Shown: piece after piece, positions 1-5,618 of the stretch | Position numbering within the stretch: position 1 is the first letter of the stretch | How the letters are laid out: the number at the start of each line of letters is the position of its first letter | Assembly (NCBI GenBank): GCA_017451665.1 | Contig: JAFTNX010000050.1 | Coordinates: forward strand, 1 to 5,618 | Direction of reading: 5' to 3' | Source of the DNA: Oscillospiraceae bacterium | GTDB lineage: Bacteria > Bacillota > Clostridia > Oscillospirales > Ruminococcaceae | DNA: 5,618 nt | Notes under the pieces: model-generated | Database searches by the model: none | Told to the model about the DNA's origin: nothing | What the model saw: only the letters and a program-made list of their open reading frames with translations | Program-made: the position numbers and the translations under genes

Positions 1-282
1 GGCACATACAAGAAGGAATTTGTTGAAAAGGGCAAGAAGTACTTCTCAGTAGCTTCAGGTGGTTGAACAGGTAGAACTCTCCACCCAGACAACATGGCTG
101 CTGGTCCTGCTTCATATGGTATGACTGACACAATGGGTAGAATGCACTCAGACGCTCAGTTCGCTGGTTCATCATCAGTTCCTGCTCACGTTGAAATGAT
201 GGGACTTATCGGTATGGGTAACAACCCAATGGTAGGTGCTACTGTTGCTTGTGCAGTTGCTGTTGAAGAAGCTATGAAGTAA
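1..282 (+). CDS. 3' part of an unrecognised, highly codon-biased gene interrupted by an in-frame TGA
   Basis: Frame 1 is open from the left edge (21 codons: GTYKKEFVEKGK... ending VASGG), meets TGA at 64-66, then runs 71 more codons to TAA at 280-282. Both sides share the same strong bias (GGT, GCT, AAG, AAC, TTC, CCA), as in highly expressed genes, and both read like real protein, so this is one gene and not two. The part after the TGA begins TGRTLHPDNM and ends with a Gly/Met/Ala-rich stretch (GMGNNPMVGATV, then AVEEAMK). I do not recognise the family and assign no function. The ATG at 94 has no Shine-Dalgarno sequence in front of it, so an independent 62-residue start there is unlikely. 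The only cysteine in the visible part lies near the C-terminus, so no CxxU or UxxC redox motif surrounds the TGA. A terminator follows 21 nt after the stop. The 5' end lies outside the window. Confidence 0.7.
64..66 (+). other. In-frame TGA codon: candidate selenocysteine/readthrough site, nonsense mutation or sequence error
   Basis: The codon sits in the context S-G-G-(TGA)-T-G-R. About 1630 codons of the four complete genes contain no other in-frame TGA, and those genes use TGG for Trp, so general reassignment of TGA is not supported. A weak fold can be drawn downstream: 68-71 with 106-109, 83-85 with 103-105, and 86-88 with 98-100, with a 9-nt loop (89-97) ending in GG. The loop starts about 22 nt after the TGA, within the range known for bacterial SECIS elements. 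However, the fold has a large 5' bulge and is not a convincing SECIS by eye. Single-base neighbours of TGA that would restore the frame include TGG (Trp), TGC/TGT (Cys) and GGA (Gly). Confidence 0.85.
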
Positions 283-303
283 TTTAGCTTAATACAAAAA
301 ATC

Positions 304-347
304 AACTCATTTTAAAAGGGGCTCTCCCCTTTTAAAATGGGTTTTTT
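304..347. terminator. Strong bidirectional intrinsic terminator (hairpin 1)
   Basis: Positions 304-321 pair with 326-343 (18 pairs, one G-T) around the loop CTCT. On the + strand it is followed by TTTTTT (342-347) and ends the gene stopping at 282. On the - strand the same hairpin is followed by six T (complement of 296-301), so it can back up termination of the leftward operon. Confidence 0.9.
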
Positions 348-354
348 GTTTCAT

Positions 355-386
355 AAAAACAAAATGCCCGTTCGCTTGAACGGGCA
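355..386 (-). terminator. Intrinsic terminator of the nadE-isomerase operon (hairpin 2)
   Basis: TGCCCGTTC (365-373) pairs with GAACGGGCA (378-386) around the loop GCTT. Read leftward, the hairpin lies 23 nt past the isomerase stop and is followed by TTTTGTTTTT (complement of 355-364). It is also followed on the + strand by six T (389-394), so it can act in both directions. Confidence 0.88.
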
Positions 387-409
387 GATTTTTTGTATTA
401 AGCGTAATT

Positions 410-1894
410 TTAAGCAAATGGATTTTCTGTTTTGTAGAGCATTCCCTTTGGCTGGTTGAAACCGATGTTTTCAGCACCAAGATATGTAAATACGCTGTGG
501 ATAGCTTTTCCGTAATGGCCAAATGCAACAGCACCGTGATGTGGGAAGTTACCCTGAATAAGAACGTGACGATAGAAACGTCCCATTTCTGAAATAGCGA
601 AAATTCCGATACCACCAAATGAACGTGTTGCAACAGGAAGAACTTCGCCCTCTGCAATGTAAGCTGAAAGCTTAGCGTCAGCTGTTGACTGCAAACGATA
701 GAATGTGATGTTTCCAGGAATGATGTCGCCTTCGAGAGTACCTCTTGTGATGTCAGGCTCCTTGTCCGGTTCAAGACCTCTGTGCATGATAAGCTGATAC
801 TTCATTGTTTTTGAAGTAAGTCTGCAAGCAGGTGTGTTTCCACAGTGGAATCCCATAAATGTGTCCTTTGGTGTGTAGTCGTATTTGCCTGCGATTTCTT
901 CGTCATAAATGTCAGCAGGTACTGTGTTGTTGATATCGAGAAGTGTAACGCTTTCACCTGATACGCAAGTACCAATAAATTCGCTAAGAGCGCCATAAAT
1001 GTCAACTTCACAAGCGACTGGAATACCACGCTGTGTGAGTCTGCTGTTTACATAGCAAGGTACAAAGCCGAACTGTGTCTGGAATGATGGCCAGCACTTG
1101 TTTGCAAAAGCAACGTACTTTCTTGCACCCTTGTGTGCCTCTGCCCAGTCAAGAAGTGTAAGCTCATACTGTGCAAGCTTAGGGAGAATTCCTGCCATCT
1201 TGTTGCCTTCGCCAAGTTCAGCCTCCATATCAGCAATAACTGATGGGATTCTTTCGTCCCCTGCGTGCATATTGTATGCCTCAAAAAGGTCAAGCTCTGA
1301 ATTTTCTTCAATTTCAGCACCGATATTATAAAGCTGTTTGATTGGAGCATTACAAGCAAGGAAGTCCTGTGGTCTTGGGCCGAATGAAATGATTTTAAGA
1401 TTTTTAACGCCGATAATTCCTCTTGCAACAGGAATAAATTCAGCTATCATATCAGCTACCTCGTCAGCTGTACCAACAGGATATTCAGGAATATAAGCCT
1501 TGATATTTCTAAGAGCAAGGTTGTAGCTTGCGTTGAGCATTCCACAGTAAGCGTCGCCTCTTGCGTCGCAAAGGCTGTCGCCACATGGCTCTTCAGCAGC
1601 TGCCACAAACATAGCAGGACCGTCAAAATTCTTGGCGAGAAGTGTTTCGGAAGTTTCAGGGCCGAAGTTTCCAAGATACACAACAAGTGCGTTACAGCCT
1701 GCATTCTTCACTTCTTCAAGTGCCTTGACCATATGAAGCTCATTTTCAACTACTGTCGGGCATTCATAAATTTCACCGTATTTTTCGGTATAAGCCTTGC
1801 AAACTGCAATTCTTCTCTTTTCTGAAAGGCTCATAGGAAAGCAGTCTCTTGATACTGCAACAATTCCAAGCTTTACTTCAGGAATGTTAATCAT
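410..1894 (-). CDS. L-fucose/L-arabinose isomerase superfamily protein
   Basis: This 494-residue protein resembles the FucI/AraA superfamily, Mn2+-dependent cytoplasmic aldose-ketose isomerases. Visible landmarks are CEVDIYGAL (E296, D298), LLDINN (D320), GFHCGN (H350) and a His-rich GNFPHHGAVAFGHYG segment near the C-terminus (H452, H453, H460). These fit the Glu/Asp/His metal ligands of FucI (E337, D361 and H528 in E. coli) in order and nature; the alignment is by eye. At 494 residues it is about 100 shorter than E. coli FucI (about 590), closer to AraA length, so it belongs to a short-form group whose sugar I cannot name. The ATG is preceded by GGAGGA with a 6-nt spacer. The gene lies 17 nt downstream of nadE and shares its transcript. 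No sugar kinase, aldolase, transporter or regulator accompanies it here, so context does not reveal the substrate. Its codon bias (GCA/GCT, AAG) suggests fair expression. Confidence 0.85.
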   Translation of the reverse strand: MINIPEVKLGIVAVSRDCFPMSLSEKRRIAVCKAYTEKYGEIYECPTVVENELHMVKALEEVKNAGCNALVVYLGNFGPETSETLLAKNFDGPAMFVAAAEEPCGDSLCDARGDAYCGMLNASYNLALRNIKAYIPEYPVGTADEVADMIAEFIPVARGIIGVKNLKIISFGPRPQDFLACNAPIKQLYNIGAEIEENSELDLFEAYNMHAGDERIPSVIADMEAELGEGNKMAGILPKLAQYELTLLDWAEAHKGARKYVAFANKCWPSFQTQFGFVPCYVNSRLTQRGIPVACEVDIYGALSEFIGTCVSGESVTLLDINNTVPADIYDEEIAGKYDYTPKDTFMGFHCGNTPACRLTSKTMKYQLIMHRGLEPDKEPDITRGTLEGDIIPGNITFYRLQSTADAKLSAYIAEGEVLPVATRSFGGIGIFAISEMGRFYRHVLIQGNFPHHGAVAFGHYGKAIHSVFTYLGAENIGFNQPKGMLYKTENPFA

Positions 1895-1900
1895 AAATAA

Positions 1901-1906
1901 TCCTCC
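1901..1906 (-). promoter_or_regulatory. Shine-Dalgarno site of the isomerase gene
   Basis: GGAGGA on the - strand with a 6-nt spacer to the ATG at 1892-1894. It lies in the 17-nt gap after the nadE stop. There is no room for a separate promoter in that gap, which supports co-transcription. Confidence 0.85.
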
Positions 1907-1911
1907 AATTT

Positions 1912-3831
1912 TTAAAGTGTTATATTTTCATTTTTACAGATTTCATCAATCTGATTTAACCACAGATTAGCGCAGGCGTCAGAAGGCATTGAGAAATCCC
2001 CTCTTGGTGAAAGTGAAACTGCACCGATTTTTGCCCCGTCAGGCAGACAAGAACGCTTGAACTGCTGATTTACAAAGCGTCTTACGAAGGTTTTAAGCCA
2101 GAAGAGAATAGTTCTCTTGTCGTATTCACCTTCAAATGCGTAGCAAGCCACATCAAAAAGCTTACAAGGCTCAAATCCCCATCTTACAAAGTAATAAATA
2201 AAGAAGTCGTGAAGTTCGTAAGGACCTACCAAATCTTCAGTTTTCTGTGTCATTTCACCATTATCATCTGTCGGAAGAAGTTCAGGTGAAACAGGTGTAT
2301 CAACAATGTCAAGAAGCACCTTTTTAACTTCCTCAACACCACAGTTTTCAGCGTAATGTCTTACAACATAACGGATAAGTGTCTTTGGAATTGAGGCATT
2401 TACGCCATACATTGACATATGGTCGCCGTTATATGTTGCCCAACCAAGTGCAAGTTCTGACAAATCTCCTGTTCCAACAACAAGGCCGTTCACCTGATTT
2501 GCAATATCCATAAGCACCTGAGTACGTTCTCTCGCCTGTGAATTTTCAAAAGTAACGCTATGGTCGTTTTTGTCGTGGCCTATATCCTCAAAATGCTGTA
2601 AAACGCTATTTGAAATATTAACCTCTCTGAAGGTTACGCCAAGCTCGTTACAGAGGATTTCAGCGTTTGAACGTGTTCTTTTTGTTGTGCCGAAGCATGG
2701 CATTGTAACAGCCACAACGTCAGTTCTCGGACGTTTTAACATATCAACAGCCTTTGCGCACACAAGAAGCGCAAGGGTTGAATCAAGTCCTCCCGAAATT
2801 CCGATAACAAGAGTTTTTGAATATGTGTGTTCAAATCGTTTCGCAAGTCCTTTTGCCTGCATTGTAAGAATTGTTTCACATCTGTCAGAGCGTTCCTTTT
2901 CACAGCAAGGGATAAAAGGATACTTCGGAATTTTTCTTGTAAGAGCTGTTTTTTCCTCGTTAAGTGAAAAACAATAATTCCCCTCAATAAGCTGCTCAGT
3001 TTCAAAACCTCTGCGACGTCTTTCGTAGCTGAGCTTTTTAACGTCAATTTCGGAAATTAAAATTCCGTTTTCAAAAGGCTTACTTTCAGCAAGAATTTTA
3101 CCATTTTCGCAGATGATATTGTGTCCTGCAAAAACGCAGTCGGTGGTGGATTCCCCGTCACCAGCACAAGCAAGCACATAACCACAACAGAGCTTTTCGC
3201 TCATGACTTTAAGGTATTCCCTGCGCTTATTAGCCATTCCCACAACTTCAGGAATTGCGCTGATATTCACAATAACATCAGCTCCTGAAATTGCAAGACT
3301 TTCGCTCATACTGTCAGCACAGTACTCATCATCTGAAATCACTATGCCCAAAGAAAGCTCTGTCATATTTTCGCAAGTGATAACTGCCTGCTCCATTTCA
3401 ACAGGGATTTCTCCGATAAACGCCCAGAGCTGTTCGCCATCAAATGCAGAAAACACTCTCAAATTCCTTAACGAAAGATTTGTTTTTGGCACAGCACAGA
3501 TAAATTCGCCATTCTGTATAACAACTGCACAGTTGTAAAGCTTTCCGTCGTCAGCAAGTAATGGTGCACCCACAATTACAACAGCGTCGGAATTTATTGT
3601 TTTTTCGCAGATTTCCACAAGTGCTTTTTCGCTTCCCTTTATGAGAGTTTCTCTCATAAACAAATCCCCACAGGTAGCACCTGTCACACAAAGTTCAGGA
3701 AAAACAATGATTTTTGCACCGTCATTAACAGAACTGTCAAGCTGTCCGATAATTTTAGTTTTGTTGAATTCACAATCTGCAACCCTGATTTCAGGAGTAC
3801 AACAAGCGATTTTTACAAATCCGTTTTTCAA
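1912..3831 (-). CDS. nadE: NAD+ synthetase, long glutamine-dependent form with a probably impaired glutaminase domain
   Basis: Last step of NAD biosynthesis: ATP-dependent amidation of deamido-NAD. The 639 residues match the two-domain form: an N-terminal nitrilase-fold glutaminase (about 1-290) and a C-terminal synthetase (about 320-639). The synthetase looks intact: PP-loop SGGLDS (346-351), MPCFGTTKRT (377-386), SQARERTQVLMD (431-442), GTGDLSELALGWATYNGDH (453-471) and LSPRGDFSMPSDA (607-619). In the glutaminase half the catalytic Glu (E46, FPELCVTG) and Lys (K116, VPKTNL) are present. The segment that normally reads GxEICEDLW instead reads GIVISDDEY, putting Ser166 where the nucleophilic Cys belongs. 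The stretch after K116 also departs from the usual pattern. The enzyme may therefore rely on free ammonia; C171 is the nearest cysteine. The start is TTG at 3831-3829, chosen because the N-terminus (MKNGFVKIA) fits the family and an AAAGG lies 10 nt upstream. First gene of a leftward operon. Confidence 0.95.
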   Translation of the reverse strand: MKNGFVKIACCTPEIRVADCEFNKTKIIGQLDSSVNDGAKIIVFPELCVTGATCGDLFMRETLIKGSEKALVEICEKTINSDAVVIVGAPLLADDGKLYNCAVVIQNGEFICAVPKTNLSLRNLRVFSAFDGEQLWAFIGEIPVEMEQAVITCENMTELSLGIVISDDEYCADSMSESLAISGADVIVNISAIPEVVGMANKRREYLKVMSEKLCCGYVLACAGDGESTTDCVFAGHNIICENGKILAESKPFENGILISEIDVKKLSYERRRRGFETEQLIEGNYCFSLNEEKTALTRKIPKYPFIPCCEKERSDRCETILTMQAKGLAKRFEHTYSKTLVIGISGGLDSTLALLVCAKAVDMLKRPRTDVVAVTMPCFGTTKRTRSNAEILCNELGVTFREVNISNSVLQHFEDIGHDKNDHSVTFENSQARERTQVLMDIANQVNGLVVGTGDLSELALGWATYNGDHMSMYGVNASIPKTLIRYVVRHYAENCGVEEVKKVLLDIVDTPVSPELLPTDDNGEMTQKTEDLVGPYELHDFFIYYFVRWGFEPCKLFDVACYAFEGEYDKRTILFWLKTFVRRFVNQQFKRSCLPDGAKIGAVSLSPRGDFSMPSDACANLWLNQIDEICKNENITL

Positions 3832-3841
3832 TTTATCACAA

Positions 3842-3846
3842 CCTTT
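3842..3846 (-). promoter_or_regulatory. Ribosome binding site supporting the TTG start of nadE
   Basis: AAAGG on the - strand, 10 nt before TTG. The GTG at 3839-3837 is out of frame with nadE, and no in-frame ATG lies nearby, so TTG is the best start. A weak start and a moderate site suggest modest translation. Confidence 0.6.
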
Positions 3847-3882
3847 AAAATATACTCAAAGTCATATTACTCATACACTTTT

Positions 3883-3910
3883 ATTATACCATTTAAAAGG
3901 AATTTTTCAA
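3883..3910 (-). promoter_or_regulatory. Sigma-A-type promoter of the nadE-isomerase operon
   Basis: Read leftward: TTGAAA (3910-3905), a 16-bp spacer, then TATAAT (3888-3883). A TG one base before the -10 box makes it an extended -10. Transcription should begin near 3876, leaving a 5' leader of roughly 45 nt in which I see no riboswitch or attenuator. Confidence 0.8.
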
Positions 3911-3996
3911 GGGGGTATATAAAATTTTGCGTAAAAGGTGACTTAATAAAGCACAAAATGAAACTAACCATTGACAAAAGTCAAAAATGGGGGTAT
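3911..3996 (+). repeat. GGGGGTAT direct repeat in the divergent promoter region
   Basis: GGGGGTAT occurs at 3911-3918 and 3989-3996, each followed by an AT-rich run containing ATTTT. The second copy runs into the -10 box of the rlmA promoter. The first could belong to a weaker upstream + strand promoter (TTTAAA 3892-3897, 18-bp spacer, TATATA 3916-3921) that overlaps the nadE -35. The repeat could be a shared promoter feature or a protein site. Confidence 0.4.
3971..3984. promoter_or_regulatory. Small palindrome over the rlmA -35 box (possible operator)
   Basis: TTGAC-AAAA-GTCAA is a perfect 5-bp inverted repeat with a 4-bp centre that includes the -35 hexamer. A repressor bound there would block polymerase. 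A repeat this short can occur by chance, so the role is only a possibility. Confidence 0.3.
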
Positions 3997-3999
3997 CAT
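3971..3999 (+). promoter_or_regulatory. Sigma-A-type promoter of rlmA
   Basis: Consensus TTGACA at 3971-3976, a 17-bp spacer, and TATCAT at 3994-3999. Transcription should start near 4006, giving a short leader that contains the Shine-Dalgarno GGAG (4017-4020), 8 nt before the ATG. Confidence 0.85.
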
Positions 4000-4028
4000 A
4001 ATTTTATACTAAATACGGAGAAGATACA

Positions 4029-4844
4029 ATGCTTGAATTTTTATGTCCTGTGTGCAACAGTCCACTTGCACTTTCTGACAATACATATAAATGTAAAAAC
4101 AACCACTGCTTTGACCGTTCAAAAAAAGGTTATGTAAATCTTCTGCCTGCCAAGGGTGGCAAGCTTCACGGTGACGACAAGACAATGGTTAAAGCAAGAA
4201 CAAGATTTCTTGACGGCGGATTTTATGAGAATTTCCGTGATGAAGTTTGCAGACTTTCTTTGAAATACGCTGAAAATAACTGTAAAATTATAGATTGTGG
4301 TTGTGGCGAATGCTATTATACATCAGAAATTTTTAAACAGCTTGAAAAGAATGGCAAAAATCCTGAAATTATGGGTATTGACATCTCAAAAGACGCAATT
4401 TCGGCAGGTTACAAGCGTTGTAAAGGCTTAAACCTTGCCGTCGGAAGTGTGTTTCACCTCCCTTGTAACAGCGAATATTTTAACCTGTTAGTTACACTCT
4501 TTGCACCATTTTGCAGAGAGGAATATTCGAGGGTTTTAAAAAAGGGTGGGTATCTCATAATGGCTATTCCACTTGAAAATCACCTGTGGGAGTTAAAGAG
4601 TGAAATTTACGAAAAGCCATACAAAAATCAGGTTTCGGATTTTGAAATTGAAGGCTTTGAGCTTGTGGAAAAAAGCGAGATAAAAAATAAAATTCAGCTT
4701 ACTTCAAACGAACAGATTCTCGACCTTTTTTCAATGACGCCTTACTATTACAAGACTTCTCACAACGACAGAGAAAAATTAAATGCACTGGAAAAGCTGT
4801 CAGTACAGACGGAATTTATGGTGCTTGTTTATAAAAAGATTTAA
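4029..4844 (+). CDS. rlmA: 23S rRNA (guanine-N1)-methyltransferase, RlmA family
   Basis: A 271-residue protein, close to the length of E. coli RlmA (269). It starts with the family zinc site: C6, C9, C22 and H26 (CPVC...CKNNH). The linker KKGYVNLLP (32-40) and the KTMVKARTRFLDGGFY segment (51-66) are typical. A class I SAM-dependent methyltransferase domain follows: motif I IIDCGCGECYYT (87-98), the acidic end of strand 2 GIDISK (116-121), and a FAPF loop (158-161). The family methylates N1 of G745 (RlmA-I) or G748 (RlmA-II/TlrB, common in Gram-positives) in 23S rRNA hairpin 35. The sequence alone does not settle which, though the Gram-positive setting favours G748. The usual Gly of GEG in motif I is Cys95. 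It has its own promoter and a clear GGAG site, and leads a two-gene unit. Confidence 0.9.
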   Translation: MLEFLCPVCNSPLALSDNTYKCKNNHCFDRSKKGYVNLLPAKGGKLHGDDKTMVKARTRFLDGGFYENFRDEVCRLSLKYAENNCKIIDCGCGECYYTSEIFKQLEKNGKNPEIMGIDISKDAISAGYKRCKGLNLAVGSVFHLPCNSEYFNLLVTLFAPFCREEYSRVLKKGGYLIMAIPLENHLWELKSEIYEKPYKNQVSDFEIEGFELVEKSEIKNKIQLTSNEQILDLFSMTPYYYKTSHNDREKLNALEKLSVQTEFMVLVYKKI

Positions 4845-4855
4845 GGAAGATTTTT

Positions 4856-5545
4856 ATGGAAATTAAAACAAATGCCCACAAAAAACGCCTGATAAAAATG
4901 TGGCTGTGGCTTGTTTTTGTGGCGATAATTCTTATAGGCTTTGTCAGCACACTTTTAATTCTCAATTACGGCGACAGGGCTGGAATTGTTTATACCTTCG
5001 GGATTATGCTTATTTTGTGCTGTGTGGGATTTTTCCCTTACATAATTTTTATGACAAAGTTTTTAGAGCTTTTAAGCACGCAGAAAGTATTTTTCAGCGA
5101 AAAATATCTTCTGTTTTACTTTACAAGACGTGACGGAGGGCCTGAGGGCTTTGGCGAACAGCATTTTTACGATTTGAAAAAGGAAGTTTCAAAAGTTAAG
5201 AAAAACCGACTTTTCATATCGGTTAAGGGAGTTTTTCAGACGAAAACAGAGGGCTTCCCTACCCTTGAAATGCAAAATCCTGACGACGAAGCGTCAAAGC
5301 TTACCTTTGATGAACAGGTGGGGCTTATCTACTTTGAAGACAGCTATTTAAAAAAGAAAACCCTGCGAATTCTGAGGGTTTTTAACAAGGATGATGAAGA
5401 ACTTCTTTTAAAGCTTATAAACGAAGAAAAAGTGGAAATTTCAGAGGAAAATACAGAGGATATTCCAAAAGAAGTTGAAGAAATTTCCGAAGTAAAAACT
5501 GAAGAAACAACTGAAAATAAAGAAGAAACAGCAGACGTAAATTAA
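4856..5545 (+). CDS. Unrecognised two-helix membrane protein with an acidic C-terminal tail
   Basis: 229 residues. A Lys-rich start (KKRLIK) precedes two hydrophobic segments, about 15-37 and 43-68, joined by a short loop (NYGDRAG). By the positive-inside rule the ends face the cytoplasm and the loop lies outside. Residues about 75-185 form a soluble region with alternating hydrophobic and charged stretches (KVFFSEKYLLFYFTRRDGG, GLIYFEDSYL). The last 40 residues are dominated by Glu, Thr, Lys and Val and are probably disordered. The overall plan, a helix hairpin plus a beta-rich cytoplasmic domain, recalls bacterial PH-like membrane proteins, but that is a weak resemblance and I assign no function. 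It begins 11 nt after the rlmA stop, with an AAGGAAG site overlapping that stop, so it is translated from the rlmA transcript. The final codons also form part of the terminator. Confidence 0.85.
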   Translation: MEIKTNAHKKRLIKMWLWLVFVAIILIGFVSTLLILNYGDRAGIVYTFGIMLILCCVGFFPYIIFMTKFLELLSTQKVFFSEKYLLFYFTRRDGGPEGFGEQHFYDLKKEVSKVKKNRLFISVKGVFQTKTEGFPTLEMQNPDDEASKLTFDEQVGLIYFEDSYLKKKTLRILRVFNKDDEELLLKLINEEKVEISEENTEDIPKEVEEISEVKTEETTENKEETADVN

Positions 5546-5568
5546 CTACGTTTGCTGTTTCTCTTTTT
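5524..5568 (+). terminator. Intrinsic terminator overlapping the end of the membrane-protein gene
   Basis: Positions 5524-5539 pair with 5547-5562 (16 pairs, one G-T) around a 7-nt loop (5540-5546) that contains the stop codon TAA. TCTTTTT follows. The left arm encodes the last residues (EETADV) of the protein. It ends the rlmA transcript. Confidence 0.85.
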
Positions 5569-5575
5569 AGGGGAA

Positions 5576-5618
5576 CTAAATTTTAATAGTGAAGCTTTCA
5601 TTTTCATAATCAACAGTA
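5576..5618 (-). CDS. Possible C-terminal tail of a convergent gene running off the right edge
   Basis: Read leftward from the edge, one frame gives TVDYENESFTIKI and then TAG (5578-5576). The composition is protein-like, and its position just past a terminator suits a convergent neighbour. Only 13 codons are visible, so chance is a real alternative and no function can be given. Confidence 0.25.
   Translation of the reverse strand, partial: TVDYENESFTIKI

Larger units (their letters stand above)
287..403. repeat. 17-bp perfect inverted repeat enclosing two terminator hairpins
   Basis: GCTTAATACAAAAAATC at 287-303 is the exact reverse complement of 387-403. A few further pairs are possible beyond one bulged base at 404, reaching into the stop-codon regions of both flanking genes. 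The arms enclose hairpin 1 (304-343) and hairpin 2 (365-386), so a single strand could fold into a three-way junction. Each arm also supplies the U-tract of a terminator: the left arm for leftward transcription, the right arm for rightward transcription. Confidence 0.85.

Noticed and set aside
64..66. Genetic code with TGA reassigned to Trp or Gly
   Set aside because: The four complete genes use TGG for Trp and ordinary Gly codons, with no in-frame TGA in about 1630 codons, so a code change is not supported by this window.
64..110. A confident SECIS element after the TGA
   Set aside because: Only a bulged, short-paired fold can be drawn by eye. It lacks a clean stem, so I report it as weak evidence and not as a feature.
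94..282. A separate 62-residue gene starting at ATG 94
   Set aside because: There is no ribosome binding site upstream of that ATG, and the same coding frame and codon bias extend to the left edge, so it is the tail of a longer gene.
287..403. Terminal inverted repeats of a small mobile element (MITE-like)
   Set aside because: The enclosed sequence is fully explained by two functional terminators placed correctly for the flanking genes, and no target-site duplication is visible.
307..774. 155-residue - strand open frame
   Set aside because: It overlaps the isomerase gene in another frame and runs through the terminator region; its composition is that of an out-of-frame shadow.
2570..2977. 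135-residue + strand open frame (likewise those at 3203-3538 and 3641-3922)
   Set aside because: These lie antisense within nadE, whose conserved motifs explain the sequence; no separate initiation signals support them.
3832..3876. Riboswitch or NAD-responsive leader upstream of nadE
   Set aside because: The leader is only about 45 nt, AT-rich, and shows no conserved motif or competing hairpins.

Overview
The window looks like chromosomal DNA of a low-GC anaerobic Firmicute, probably a clostridial gut-type organism. The signs are strong GGAGG-like ribosome binding sites, sigma-A promoters, TAA stops, U-tailed hairpin terminators, and NAD synthetase and isomerase sequences of clostridial character. 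This assignment is inference from sequence style; no rRNA or other marker gene is present. No mobile element, CRISPR array, tRNA or riboswitch was seen.

Left edge (1-282, + strand): the 3' end of a gene with the strong codon bias of a highly expressed protein. Its frame carries a TGA at 64-66, with protein-like sequence on both sides. All four complete genes in the window keep standard coding (TGG for Trp, no in-frame TGA). The TGA is therefore selenocysteine or another readthrough, a recent nonsense mutation, or a sequence error. Next (287-403) is a compact module of two hairpin terminators inside a 17-bp perfect inverted repeat, which can stop transcription from both directions between convergent genes.

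Middle (410-3831, - strand): a two-gene operon transcribed leftward from a good promoter at 3883-3910. The first gene is a long-form NAD+ synthetase (TTG start). The second, 17 nt downstream, is a 494-residue protein of the L-fucose/L-arabinose isomerase superfamily. The synthetase domain of NadE looks intact, but the position of the glutaminase catalytic cysteine reads Ser (S166). The glutamine-hydrolysing half may therefore be degenerate, leaving the enzyme to use free ammonia.

Right (3911-5618, + strand): a divergent promoter at 3971-3999 drives rlmA, a zinc-finger 23S rRNA guanine-N1 methyltransferase. It is followed 11 nt later by an unrecognised two-helix membrane protein with a Glu/Thr-rich tail. 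The transcript ends at a terminator whose left arm lies inside the last codons of that gene. The last 43 bases may hold the tail of another convergent gene.

No clear multi-gene novel system is visible. The two points most worth following up are the in-frame TGA in the first gene and the apparent loss of the NadE glutaminase nucleophile.
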